Positions 22,266 to 30,499 are shown, numbered from the stretch's first letter. The stretch is 40,087 bases of DNA from Acidobacteriota bacterium (GCA_003223555.1 QHVM01000056.1:24477-64563); one strand, 5' to 3'. Program-made: numbers and translations. Notes: generated from the sequence alone by a model not told the origin.

Positions 22266-23435
22266 TCATCGCTGGATGGCGGAGATCGCCTCGAAGAGGG
22301 GCAGGTAGAAGGAGAGCAGCATGCCGGCCACGATCACGGCCATGCACACGAGCATCACCGGCTCGACGAGCGCCAGCACGGCGGCCATGCGGGTCTCGAT
22401 CTCCTCGTCGTAGAAATCGGCCACCGCGTTGAGCATGTCGGCCAGCGCGCCCGTCTGCTCGCCCACCTTGACCATCTCCAGGGCCAGGTTGTCGAGCATC
22501 CGGGTCGACTCCAGCGCGGTCGTGAGGCTGCGTCCTTCCCGGATCTGGGGCGTAGCGGAGCCCACCGCCGCCGCCATGGCCCGATTGCCCACGGAAGCGG
22601 AGGCCACCTCCATGGCGTTCACGAGGGGCAGGCCGCCCGACAGCAGCGCCGACAGCGTCCGGGCGAGCTGGCTCGTGGCGTACATCCGCATCAGCGACCC
22701 CAGATAGGGCAAGCGGAGGAGGAAGCGGTCGACCGTCACGCCCGAGCCCTCCCGGCGGAGCCAGACGAGCGCGGCCATCACCGCCCCGGCGAGGGCCAGA
22801 AGGATCCAGACGATGTTGTGGGCGAGGGTGGTGGACACGCTCATGAGCAGGCGCGTGATGAAGGGCAACTCGACGTCGAAGTCCTTGTAGAAGTCCTGGA
22901 ACTGCGGGATGACCTTCAGAACCAGGATGGAGACGAGGACGAGCATCATCATGAAGAGCAGGATCGGGTAAACGGAGGCCGAGACGGCCTTCTTCTTCAG
23001 CGACAGGTTGAGGCGCAGGTACTGGGCCAGGCGCCGCAGCACGCCCTCGAGGTTGCCGCTGCGCTCGCCGGCCACGAGGCTGGCGGAAAGCATCGGCGGG
23101 TAGAGGTCGCGCTCGGCCCGGAATGCGTCCGAGAGCGCGGTGCCCGACCTCACGCGCTCGCGGACCGCCTCCTCCAGCATGACGTCGAGCGACTGCACCA
23201 GGGGCAGCCCGGCCTTGAGCAGGGCGGCCAGCTCCTGGCAGAAGACGAGGAGCAGATCGGTGGGGACGCGGGGGCGGGCCAGCCCCAACTCCTTGAGCAC
23301 CAGGCCTCGGCGCACCGAGAAGAGGTAATAGCCCTTCTGCTCGAGCTCCGAGCGCAGGGCGACCTCGTCGGAGGCCACGAAGGTGCGCTCCAACACCTCT
23401 CCCGCGGGCGTGCCGACCTTGCAGACGTACTCCAT
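22266..23435 (-). CDS. gspF: Inner-membrane platform protein GspF/PilC
   Basis: Polytopic platform protein of 389 residues with two GspF domains. Visible motifs are ELAALLKAGLPLVQSLDVM, MLSASLVAGERSGNLEGVLRRLA, the paired domain SQLARTLSALLSGGLPLVNAMEVA, and ALEMVKVGEQTGALADMLNAVADFYDEEIE. Three transmembrane helices lie near 155-180, 205-225 and 360-382. In the first domain the stretch between QSLDVM and EEAVRERVRSGTALSDAF is about 12 residues shorter than usual. ATG at 23435. It follows the PP2C phosphatase gene by 59 bases. Confidence 0.95.
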   Translation of the reverse strand: MEYVCKVGTPAGEVLERTFVASDEVALRSELEQKGYYLFSVRRGLVLKELGLARPRVPTDLLLVFCQELAALLKAGLPLVQSLDVMLEEAVRERVRSGTALSDAFRAERDLYPPMLSASLVAGERSGNLEGVLRRLAQYLRLNLSLKKKAVSASVYPILLFMMMLVLVSILVLKVIPQFQDFYKDFDVELPFITRLLMSVSTTLAHNIVWILLALAGAVMAALVWLRREGSGVTVDRFLLRLPYLGSLMRMYATSQLARTLSALLSGGLPLVNAMEVASASVGNRAMAAAVGSATPQIREGRSLTTALESTRMLDNLALEMVKVGEQTGALADMLNAVADFYDEEIETRMAAVLALVEPVMLVCMAVIVAGMLLSFYLPLFEAISAIQR

Positions 23436-23494
23436 GCCTCACCGGGCGCCCCGCCGGAGGGACGCCGAAGGCTCAATGTAGCAGGGGCGAAGGC

Positions 23495-24697
23495 TCAGCG
23501 CACCTTGGCCACGACCAGGGTGGCATCGTCCTCGGCGGGCAGGCCGCCCGACCACCCCTGGACCTCGCCCAGGATCGAGTAGAGGGCGATCCGGGCCGCG
23601 TCCTTGCGGTTGCGCACCGCGGCGTCCTTGAGACGGTCCACTCCGTACATGTCCCCTTCCCGGCTGCTGCGGTCGGTGACCCCGTCGGTATAGAAGACGA
23701 GGACGTCGTCCGGATGGACTTGGACGCGACCGGAAACGTAGGCGGATTCTTCCACCAGGCCCAGGAGGGTTCCCCCCTCGGTCAGGACCTCCACGCCACC
23801 GTCGGCCCGGACGAGGAAGGGGTAGTGGTGGCCCGCGTTGACGTAATCGACCGTCCCCGCCTCGAGGTCGAAGACGGCGAAGAAGAGGCTCGCGAACAGG
23901 CCGTTCGGAGTGAGGTCCCAGAAGAGCCGGTTCACCCGGAAGACGAGGTCCGCCGGAGAGACCTCACCGCCCTGGAGCTGCGCCCGGACCGAGGCCTTCA
24001 GGTTGGCCGCCAGCAGGGCGGCCGGCACACCCTTGCCCATGACGTCCCCGATGGCCAGCGCCATCCGGTGGGGACCGAGGGGCAGGAAGTCGTAATAGTC
24101 GCCGCCGATCTCGCGAAACGGGATGAACTCCCGAGCCAGCTCCAGCCGGGCGTGCTGTACGGGAGCAGGAAGCAGGCTGCGCTGGACATTGCTGGCCAGC
24201 CGCAGCTCCTCCGCCATCCGCCCGGCGAGTGTCTCCAGCCGCTGATAGAGGACCTGCAGCTCGGTGTTCTTGCGCGACAGCTCCTCGACGCACTCGCGGT
24301 AGCGCAAGGCCCGCCGCAGCCGGGAGACGAGCTCCTCCTCGCAGGGGGCCGCGGAGAGCACGTCGTCGGCGGCCTCGAGCAGCGCCGCGGCCGGGCGGGG
24401 CCGGCCCTCCTGGGGAGCGAAGAGCAGCATCGCCGGGCGCGACGCCTCGTCGAGCGCGCCCAGCACGCGCACCATCGGCTCCACGCGCTCCCACTCGACC
24501 GAGGCGTCGAGCAGCACGGCGTCCGGTGGCATCGTGGGCAGCAGCCGGACCACGTCTTCCGGGCTGCCGGTCGTGGTATCGACGGTGGCCCGGAGCTGGC
24601 GGCCGGCGGGCAGGCCCGGCAACGGACCGACGAGCATCAGATGCGGGCGGGCGGCCGCCGCGTCCTTCGACGGAACCGCCGCTCGGGGTTCGGGCAT
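23495..24697 (-). CDS. PP2C-type phosphatase (SpoIIE/RsbU) with degenerate receiver domain
   Basis: Cytoplasmic signalling phosphatase of 400 residues. Residues 18-130 look like a response-regulator receiver that has lost the N-terminal acidic pair and the conserved Lys but keeps an Asp in AVLLDASVEWERV. A coiled coil (about 135-165, ECVEELSRKNTELQVLYQRLETL) leads to the SpoIIE domain: IPFREIGGDYYDFL, LAIGDVMGKGVPAALLAA, VDYVNAGHHYPFLV, LVFYTDGVTDRSS and AEDDATLVVAKV. The Asp residues that bind Mn/Mg are present. Such proteins dephosphorylate anti-sigma-factor antagonists, but none is nearby. It lies 13 bases after the response regulator and 59 before gspF. Confidence 0.9.
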   Translation of the reverse strand: MPEPRAAVPSKDAAAARPHLMLVGPLPGLPAGRQLRATVDTTTGSPEDVVRLLPTMPPDAVLLDASVEWERVEPMVRVLGALDEASRPAMLLFAPQEGRPRPAAALLEAADDVLSAAPCEEELVSRLRRALRYRECVEELSRKNTELQVLYQRLETLAGRMAEELRLASNVQRSLLPAPVQHARLELAREFIPFREIGGDYYDFLPLGPHRMALAIGDVMGKGVPAALLAANLKASVRAQLQGGEVSPADLVFRVNRLFWDLTPNGLFASLFFAVFDLEAGTVDYVNAGHHYPFLVRADGGVEVLTEGGTLLGLVEESAYVSGRVQVHPDDVLVFYTDGVTDRSSREGDMYGVDRLKDAAVRNRKDAARIALYSILGEVQGWSGGLPAEDDATLVVAKVR

Positions 24698-24710
24698 GGC
24701 CAGCTCCTTC

Positions 24711-25409
24711 CTATTCGCTGCGCTGATCCGGGTCCACGAACTTGTAGCCGACGCCGTGGATGGTCAGGATGTATCGCGGCTCCGAGCCGCTGTCGCCGAT
24801 CTTGGCCCGCAGCTTCGCGATGTGGGTGTCGACGGTACGGGTGGAAGGATAGCTCTCGTAGCCCCAGACGTCCTCGAGGAGGCGCTCGCGGGAGACCGTC
24901 TCTCCCTTGCGCTCGATCAGGTAGCGGAGCAGCTCGAGCTCGCGGGGCGACATGTCGAGCGCCTGGCCGCCCTTTTTGGCCCGGTACGTCTCGAAGTCCA
25001 ACTCCACGTCGGAGAACTTGTAGCGGGAAAGCTTCCGCTTGGTGCCGTCGGTCCGGCGCAGGATCGCCCGGACCCGCGCGAGCAACTCGCGGATGGAGAA
25101 GGGCTTGGTGACGTAGTCGTCCGCCCCCAGCTCGAGGCCAACCACCTTGTCGATCTCCTGGCCGCGGGCGGTGAGCATGATGATGGGCTTGTCGAAGCCT
25201 TCGCCGCGCAGCATCTTGCAGACCTCGAGGCCGGAGAGCTTGGGGAGCATGATGTCCAGGATCACGAGGTCGGGCTTCTGGGTGCGGGCGCGCTCGAGAC
25301 CGGTGGCGCCGTCCGCGGCGGTCAGGACCTCGTAGCCCTCGAACTCGAAGTTGTCCTTTAGCCCCAGCACCATGTCCGGCTCGTCTTCAACGAGTAGTAT
25401 CTTTGTCAA
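24711..25409 (-). CDS. OmpR/PhoB-family response regulator
   Basis: Response regulator of 232 residues. The receiver (3-118) has the acidic pocket (E8, D9), phospho-acceptor Asp52 in VILDIMLPKLSG, Thr80 and Lys102 in DDYVTKPFS. The winged-helix DNA-binding domain (135-228) shows MSPRELELLRYLIERKGETVSRERLLEDVWGY, STRTVDTHIAKLRAKIG and ILTIHGVGYKF. The TTG start at 25409 begins exactly at LTKILLVEDE, as family members do; no in-frame ATG fits. It follows the histidine kinase stop by 37 bases, so the two form a pair. Its targets cannot be read from sequence, but the downstream secretion operon is an obvious candidate. Confidence 0.93.
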   Translation of the reverse strand: MTKILLVEDEPDMVLGLKDNFEFEGYEVLTAADGATGLERARTQKPDLVILDIMLPKLSGLEVCKMLRGEGFDKPIIMLTARGQEIDKVVGLELGADDYVTKPFSIRELLARVRAILRRTDGTKRKLSRYKFSDVELDFETYRAKKGGQALDMSPRELELLRYLIERKGETVSRERLLEDVWGYESYPSTRTVDTHIAKLRAKIGDSGSEPRYILTIHGVGYKFVDPDQRSE

Positions 25410-25446
25410 CTTCGTCCTCGCCGGAAAGGCTTTTCCTCGATTGCGG

Positions 25447-27006
25447 TCATGACCTCGCGTTCCTGACGGGCAGCACGAGCGTGAAGGTGCTGCCCTTGCC
25501 GGGGGCGCTCTCCACCTCGACCGAGCCCCCGTGGGCCTGCATGATGTGCTGGACGAGGGCGAGCCCGAGCCCGCTTCCCTTGGTCTCGTGGACGAGGCTG
25601 TCCTCGGCCCGGTAGAACTTCTCGAAGATCTTCTTCTGCTCGCCCTTGGCCACCCCGATCCCGCGGTCGGTGACCGACAACAGCACCTTGTCGCCCTCGC
25701 GGTGAAGGTCCAGCCGGAGGTATTTCTCGTCCCGGCTGTACTTGATCGCATTGTTGACGAGGTTGAGGACGGCCTGCGCGAGGGCCTCCTTGTCCGCCTC
25801 CACCTCGGGCAGGTCGTCGGCCACCCGGACCTCGAGGACGAAGCCCTGCTGCTCGATCTGGAAGCGGTAGGCCTCCAGCACGTCGCTCACGATCCGGCCC
25901 ACGTCCGTGGGAGCGAAGCGGTATTCCTTGCGGCCGGCCTCGATGCGCGAGAAGTCCAGGATGTTGTTGATGAGCTGGGTGAGCCGCTGGCTCTCCTTGT
26001 TGATGACCTGGTAGTACTGCCGCGCCTTGTCCTCGCTCGGCACCCGGCCGAGCTCCAGCGTCTCGGCGAACAGGCGGATGAGGGCGAGGGGAGTCTTCAG
26101 CTCGTGGCTGACGTTGGCCACGAAGTCGCTCTTGAGCCGCGAGAGGTGCAGCTCGCGCCGGACGTTGCTGTACACGAGGTAGAGGCCCGCCCCGAGCATG
26201 ATGTCGATGAAGCCGATGAGGATCAACGTCCAGTGCTGCCAGCGCCGGACGCCCTGCTCGATGGAGAGGTCCCGGTAGCGCATGGCGAGCTTGAGACCGC
26301 GGAACGACGGGGTCTCCATCTCGCGGGAGACCTCGAAGTTCACGTCGGAGCGGGTGGGGGCCGTCTCGTAGACGACCTCGCCGCTCGGCTCGCTCACCCG
26401 CACCACCAGGGCCTGGTCGCGGTACTGGCCCTTGAACTCGTTCTCGAAGTACTCCCGGATCAGCTTGTGGTGCGCATACTCGCAGGTGAACTTGAAGCGC
26501 AGGACCCCCCCCGTCTGCCCCTCGCGAGCCGGCCATGGCACCGAGTCCTCGCCCGACCCGTCCGCGAAGGAGCCGATGGCCGCCAGCACCTCGGGCGAGA
26601 CCTGGATCTCCCGGCGGCTGCCCATGCGGAGCGTCCGTACGATCATGCGAGGGGACGAGGTCTCGAGGCGCAGCGTCTCGAAGACCCCCGCCCCGACCCC
26701 CTGCTTCCGCAAGGCGGCGTCGATCACCGCCGGACGGCCCTCCAGCAGGACTTCGGGCTCCAGCGTCCGCGCGGCTTCGACGGCCTTGTTCTGGGCGGTC
26801 TGGGTCAGCTCCTTCTCGATGTAGTACAGGATGCCGGGCGCCTGCATGATCGCGATCGCCTTCCTGGCGCTGGCCAGCTTGTGCACGAAGTCCATGGCCA
26901 CCCAGGACAGGGCGAGCGAGGGCAGTAGCACCGCTCCCACGAAGATGGAGATGATGCGTCCCTTCGGCTCGTCGGCCGGAGAAACGAGCTTCTTCACGTC
27001 CGCCAT
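25447..27006 (-). CDS. Membrane sensor histidine kinase
   Basis: Sensor kinase of 519 residues. Transmembrane helix 1 (about 17-38) and helix 2 (259-280) enclose a periplasmic sensor domain of about 220 residues that I do not recognise. The cytoplasmic part has the HisKA H-box DFVANVSHELKTPLALI (His301), an N-box NLVNNAIKYS, a G1 box SVTDRGIGVAKGEQKKIFEKFYRAEDS and a G2 box KGSGLGLALVQHIM. All catalytic features are intact. There is no HAMP domain; helix 2 runs almost directly into HisKA. First gene of a co-directional run through the response regulator, phosphatase and gspF onward. The ATG lies ten bases after TAGAGT, so the message may be leaderless. Confidence 0.94.
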   Translation of the reverse strand: MADVKKLVSPADEPKGRIISIFVGAVLLPSLALSWVAMDFVHKLASARKAIAIMQAPGILYYIEKELTQTAQNKAVEAARTLEPEVLLEGRPAVIDAALRKQGVGAGVFETLRLETSSPRMIVRTLRMGSRREIQVSPEVLAAIGSFADGSGEDSVPWPAREGQTGGVLRFKFTCEYAHHKLIREYFENEFKGQYRDQALVVRVSEPSGEVVYETAPTRSDVNFEVSREMETPSFRGLKLAMRYRDLSIEQGVRRWQHWTLILIGFIDIMLGAGLYLVYSNVRRELHLSRLKSDFVANVSHELKTPLALIRLFAETLELGRVPSEDKARQYYQVINKESQRLTQLINNILDFSRIEAGRKEYRFAPTDVGRIVSDVLEAYRFQIEQQGFVLEVRVADDLPEVEADKEALAQAVLNLVNNAIKYSRDEKYLRLDLHREGDKVLLSVTDRGIGVAKGEQKKIFEKFYRAEDSLVHETKGSGLGLALVQHIMQAHGGSVEVESAPGKGSTFTLVLPVRNARS

Positions 27007-27016
27007 GTGTCCGAGG

Positions 27017-27022
27017 ACTCTA
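27017..27022 (-). promoter_or_regulatory. -10 box for the histidine kinase operon, near-leaderless
   Basis: The minus strand reads GGTGCTAGAGTCC, with TAGAGT ending ten bases before the ATG. Predicted transcription would start only about four bases before the ATG. No -35 at standard distance is clear. Confidence 0.4.
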
Positions 27023-27083
27023 GCACCGGTCGCGCGCCGCCGATGTCAGACGTGGGCAACGACCGCAAATAGATGTTAAACGG

Positions 27084-28874
27084 CTAGGGCCGGTAGCGCA
27101 CGGCCACCGCCTCGACCAGGCTGCGCAGGCCGAGGGCGGCTTGGAGCGCCAGCAGCAGCCACGCGGCGAGCGCGCCGGCCCGGCCCCTGCCGCGCAGGAG
27201 GACGAGTCCCGCTCCCCCGGCGGCGGCCAGGGGGACGGTCAGCGCGTAGAGGAACCTCACGTCGAGGGGAGAGAAGATGGCCGGCACGGCCAGCACGGCG
27301 CCGGCGGCCCAATACGCCGCCAGGTCGCGGTCGAGGGCACTGCGCCCGGGCCGGGGCCGTCCGAGCGCGGCGAGGACGAGCGCCGGCGCGCCCCACCGCC
27401 CGAGAACGCCCAGGACCAGGAGCTTCAAGGCGTCGACGGGTCCCCGCGAGGCTCCCCGTCCCTGCCCTCCCCCCTCGGCCAGCCGCGGTAGCTGCGACAG
27501 GACAAGCGGCACGAAGCGGAGGTAATAGAGCCCCGCCAGGCCCAGGCCGACGCCCAGGGCAGCCAGCCTTGTCCGACCGGGGCCCTCTCCACCTCGAGCG
27601 ACGAGCAGCGCCCCGGCGAGGACCCCGAGCACCATGAGGCTCGAGAAGTGTCCCAGGCATCCGAGCGCGAGGAGCGCCGCACCCGCCGGCCATCCGCCCG
27701 GAGTCTTCCCCGCCCACCAACAGAAGAACAGCGTGGTCAGCGACTGGCCGAACACGTTGGAGAGGTTGCCGAAGGAGTACGGGTCGAACGTCCAGGGCAG
27801 GAGCTGGAGCAGCAGGACGGCCAGGCCGGCCCGGGCGGCCCCGCCCGGCGCCAGCAGCCCGAACAGCCCGAGCGAGGCGGCGAGCCCCGCCGCCGCCGCG
27901 CCGGTCCTCACCAGGATCACGGCGTCGACCCCGAGGCGCAGCAGCGGAACGAGCAGAACGTAGAAGGAAACTCCGTACGGGAAGCGAAAGGGACGGGCGT
28001 GTTGGGTCAGGCTGGTGAGGAACCACTCGCCGCCGGCCACGCGGGCGAGGTTGTTGGCGTGGAACACCTCGTCGCTGACCACCATCAACGGCGACGTGCC
28101 GGCCATGACCTGGACCAGGAAGGCGGTCACGAAGGCGGCGAAGGCCCACGGGCCGGCGCCCGGCATGCGCCTCTCCCGCCACCGGGCGAAGCCCAGCGCA
28201 CCCGCGGCTCCGGCCGCGACGAGGCCGGCCAGCAAGGTCGCATAGGAAGAGCGCGCGAGGCCTTGTGGCCAGAGCAAGAGGGCCTGGGCGAGCGACGCCT
28301 CGGCGGCGGTGGCGAGGGCCGCGGTCGCCGGCAACCCCGCCCCGAGAGCCGCGGCAGCCATGAGCGCCGCCGGGACCGCGAAGAGCAGCGCCAGTCGCGG
28401 GGAAGGGCCTCCCCGCCTGGCCGGATGCAGGGTCGCCGAATCGAGGAGCGCGCCGAGCCGCCGGCCGTCTCCAGCGTCGAAACCATCGCTGCGCAGCTCG
28501 ACGACGTGGTCCCCCCCTCCCGACGACCGCAGGGGGGCGACGAGCGAGGTGCGCCCCGGCTCCACCACGCCGGCGTTGACGCCGTCGACCGCCACCAAGA
28601 CCGGCGTCCGCTGACCGCGCAGGCGAAGATCGAGCCGGGCCGGACCGGGCGGCAAGTCGCGGAAGACGAAGCGCACCAGGGGCGACGTCCAACGCTGGGG
28701 ACCGCGGCCGGGCACCATCTCGCGGCGCTCCAGGCCGTGCGCAAAGGCCGTTTCCCCGCCCCGCCTCACGTCGGCCGAAGGATCAGGACCGTATCGCGCC
28801 AGCGCTGCCGCGAGGGGCAGGGCAAAAGCCGCAGCCGCCCCTATGGTGGCCAGCCGCTGTGCCCGGAGAGACAT
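27084..28874 (-). CDS. Multi-pass membrane protein, GT-C glycosyltransferase-like
   Basis: Protein of 596 residues. After one N-terminal helix comes a soluble beta-rich domain (about 40-150, FVFRDLPPGPARLDLRLRG and VLVAVDGVNAGVV) that resembles a carbohydrate-binding sandwich. From about 155 onward there are at least ten hydrophobic helices. The loop MVVSDEVFHANNLARVAGGE carries the acidic residue and His expected in the first lumenal loop of GT-C enzymes (dolichyl or polyprenyl phosphate sugar transferases). The activity and substrate are not provable here. TAGACT lies nine bases before the ATG, another near-leaderless arrangement. It stands alone after the histidine kinase gene by 77 bases. 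Confidence 0.75.
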   Translation of the reverse strand: MSLRAQRLATIGAAAAFALPLAAALARYGPDPSADVRRGGETAFAHGLERREMVPGRGPQRWTSPLVRFVFRDLPPGPARLDLRLRGQRTPVLVAVDGVNAGVVEPGRTSLVAPLRSSGGGDHVVELRSDGFDAGDGRRLGALLDSATLHPARRGGPSPRLALLFAVPAALMAAAALGAGLPATAALATAAEASLAQALLLWPQGLARSSYATLLAGLVAAGAAGALGFARWRERRMPGAGPWAFAAFVTAFLVQVMAGTSPLMVVSDEVFHANNLARVAGGEWFLTSLTQHARPFRFPYGVSFYVLLVPLLRLGVDAVILVRTGAAAAGLAASLGLFGLLAPGGAARAGLAVLLLQLLPWTFDPYSFGNLSNVFGQSLTTLFFCWWAGKTPGGWPAGAALLALGCLGHFSSLMVLGVLAGALLVARGGEGPGRTRLAALGVGLGLAGLYYLRFVPLVLSQLPRLAEGGGQGRGASRGPVDALKLLVLGVLGRWGAPALVLAALGRPRPGRSALDRDLAAYWAAGAVLAVPAIFSPLDVRFLYALTVPLAAAGGAGLVLLRGRGRAGALAAWLLLALQAALGLRSLVEAVAVRYRP

Positions 28875-28883
28875 CGAGCGCAG

Positions 28884-28889
28884 AGTCTA
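28884..28889 (-). promoter_or_regulatory. -10 box for the GT-C-like gene, near-leaderless
   Basis: The minus strand reads GGCTTAGACTCTG, TAGACT ending nine bases before the ATG at 28874. No Shine-Dalgarno intervenes. The -35 is weak. Confidence 0.4.
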
Positions 28890-28919
28890 AGCCAACGGCT
28901 CGACCCGGCGCGAACCTCG

Positions 28920-29225
28920 CTACTTATGGCGTCGCTTGGGGGGAATATCGCAGTGGCAGCGCAGGACGCCGCTTTCCTCGAGGAGCTGCTGGAGCGGCTT
29001 CATGCCGGACTTGTGGCCGTGCTCGCGGATGACGATAGCGTGATCGTTCTTGACCTGCAGGTCATGGAGGTAGCGGCCAAGCTCCTCGACGGTACGGAAG
29101 TCTTCCTTGACGATCGTCCAATCGCCGTCTTCTTCGCGGGTCCACATGGCGAAACGCGCCGGAGCCTGATCGATCAGGAGGGCTGGGAGTTGCTCGATGC
29201 TCACCTCGACGATCTTTTTGGCCAC
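28920..29225 (-). CDS. Small protein of unknown function
   Basis: I do not recognise this 101-residue protein. It reads like a compact alpha/beta cytoplasmic protein with no signal peptide or membrane segment. A GTG start at 29225 gives MAKKIVEVSIEQLPALLID, then an aromatic patch FAMWTREEDGDWTIVKED, and helix TVEELGRYLHDLQ. The C-terminus has two close cysteines in LRCHCDIPPKRRHK with a basic tail, which could hold metal or touch nucleic acid. AGAGGA lies upstream of the start. It is divergent from the dehydrogenase gene across an unusually AT-rich gap. Reading-frame quality and a ribosome-binding site support it as real. Confidence 0.7.
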   Translation of the reverse strand: MAKKIVEVSIEQLPALLIDQAPARFAMWTREEDGDWTIVKEDFRTVEELGRYLHDLQVKNDHAIVIREHGHKSGMKPLQQLLEESGVLRCHCDIPPKRRHK

Positions 29226-29337
29226 CGTTGTCCTCTTCCCCGCTGACCTCTGCTAACTAAATGTAAGCATCCTTCGTGCCACTCTCCGTGAGATCCTGGC
29301 TTGAGGTTGTTCTCACAAGATACTACAAGTCAGTTAA
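29226..29337. promoter_or_regulatory. AT-rich divergent intergenic region
   Basis: This 112-base gap is markedly AT-richer than the rest of the window (CTAACTAAATGTAAG, AAGTCAGTTAAATG). It must hold promoters for both the 101-aa gene and the dehydrogenase. GATACT at 29319-29324 is a possible plus-strand -10 box with TGGCTT 16 bases upstream; TACATT on the minus strand is a candidate for the other gene. Confidence 0.4.
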
Positions 29338-30420
29338 ATGCGTGCGGTGACGATCGTACCTCGGGAGGCGGACAGCCTGCGGGTCCAGGAAGTGCCCGAT
29401 CCCGCTCCCGCGGCCGGCGAAGCCCTCGTGCGCGTGCTCGAGTCGGGGTTGTGCGGCACGGACGCGGAGATCACGGCCGGCCTCTATGGCGCTGCGCCGC
29501 CGGACAGTCCCTATCTCATCCTCGGGCACGAGAACCTCGGCATCGTGGAATCCGCCCCGACCGGGTCCGCCGTCACGCCCGGCGACCTCGTGGTTTCCAC
29601 GGTGCGGCGGCCGTGTCCGGAGGGATGCCTGCCGTGTCGCTCGGGGCAGAACGACATGTGCCTGACCGGCCATTATCGGGAACGGGGCATCCAGGAGCTT
29701 CCCGGCTTCATGTCCGAACGGTACGCCGAAGATCCGGCCTACATGGTGCGGGTACCGCGCCACCTGCGACCTGTCGCCGTGCTCGTCGAGCCCATGACCG
29801 TCGCCCAGAAGGGGCTGGAGCAGGCCTTCCGCATCCAGCAGCGCATGCCATGGGAGCCTCGGCACGCGCTGGTCCTGGGGGCCGGCCCGGTGGGGTTGCT
29901 CGCCGCCGCCGCGATGCGCCTCCGGGGCCTGGAGGTCACCGTGGCCTCCCGCGAGGCTCCCGGCTCGCCGCGCGACGAGCTGCTGGGGCAGGCGGGGATC
30001 CGCTACCTCAGCACGGAGACGATCCCGGCCGAGGAGCTTCGCCAGCGGCTCGATCGCCTCGACATCGTCTTCGAGGCCACCGGCGCCGCCGCGCTCATCG
30101 GGCCTGCGGTCAGCGCGGTGGGGACCGACGGCGTGTGCATCCTGGCCAGCGTGACCGAGGCCGGCCGCAAGACGACGCTGGACCTCGGGGCGTGGAACCG
30201 GCAGATGGTCCTCGGCAACTGCGTGGTATTCGGGACGGTGAACGCCAACCGGCGCCACTTCGAGGCCGCCGTCCGCGACCTGGAGACAGCCGAGGAACGG
30301 CAGCCGGGATGGATGGGCCGCCTCATCACCCGTCGCCTCCCGTTCACTGACGCGGCCCGCGCGCTCGTGCGCGAGCCCTCCGACATCAAGACCGTCCTCG
30401 TGTTTGCTGGGGGGTGCTAG
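29338..30420 (+). CDS. Zinc-dependent alcohol/glucose dehydrogenase (glucose 1-dehydrogenase-like)
   Basis: Medium-chain dehydrogenase of 360 residues. The catalytic zinc site is Cys39 (GLCGTD) with His64-Glu65 (GHENLG). The structural zinc lobe is intact with Cys93, Cys97, Cys100 and Cys108 (RPCPEGCLPCRSGQNDMC). The Rossmann motif is ALVLGAGPVGLLAAAA. Features such as CGTDAEI, RYAEDPAYMVRVP, VLVEPMTVAQKGLEQA and VNANRRHFEAAVRDL match archaeal-type glucose 1-dehydrogenases, which oxidise glucose to gluconolactone with NAD(P). Substrate is by resemblance. ATG at 29338 has no strong Shine-Dalgarno. The stop codon lies in the loop of a strong hairpin. Confidence 0.85.
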   Translation: MRAVTIVPREADSLRVQEVPDPAPAAGEALVRVLESGLCGTDAEITAGLYGAAPPDSPYLILGHENLGIVESAPTGSAVTPGDLVVSTVRRPCPEGCLPCRSGQNDMCLTGHYRERGIQELPGFMSERYAEDPAYMVRVPRHLRPVAVLVEPMTVAQKGLEQAFRIQQRMPWEPRHALVLGAGPVGLLAAAAMRLRGLEVTVASREAPGSPRDELLGQAGIRYLSTETIPAEELRQRLDRLDIVFEATGAAALIGPAVSAVGTDGVCILASVTEAGRKTTLDLGAWNRQMVLGNCVVFGTVNANRRHFEAAVRDLETAEERQPGWMGRLITRRLPFTDAARALVREPSDIKTVLVFAGGC

Positions 30421-30435
30421 CGGCGCACCCCCCAG
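30407..30435 (+). terminator. Hairpin overlapping the dehydrogenase stop codon
   Basis: CTGGGGGGTGC pairs perfectly with GCACCCCCCAG (11 bp), and the stop TAG is in the seven-base loop. There is no T-run, so it could be a terminator or an mRNA-stabilising structure. It is also the left end of a repeat seen at 17881. Confidence 0.55.
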
Positions 30436-30478
30436 ACCCCCCGCTCGCTACGCGCGAGTGAATCGCGCTCCGCTCGCA
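30436..30478. repeat. Second copy of the C-run / GCTCGCT repeat
   Basis: After the hairpin, ACCCCCC is followed by GCTCGCTACGCGCGAGTGAA and TCGCGCTCCGCTCGC. The order matches 17941-17970 (GCTCGCT, CGCGAGT, AATCGC, GCTCGC). Short internal complementarity is present (CTCGC with GCGAG). Confidence 0.55.
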
Positions 30479-30499
30479 GCCTCTGGCTCGTTTCCCGTG

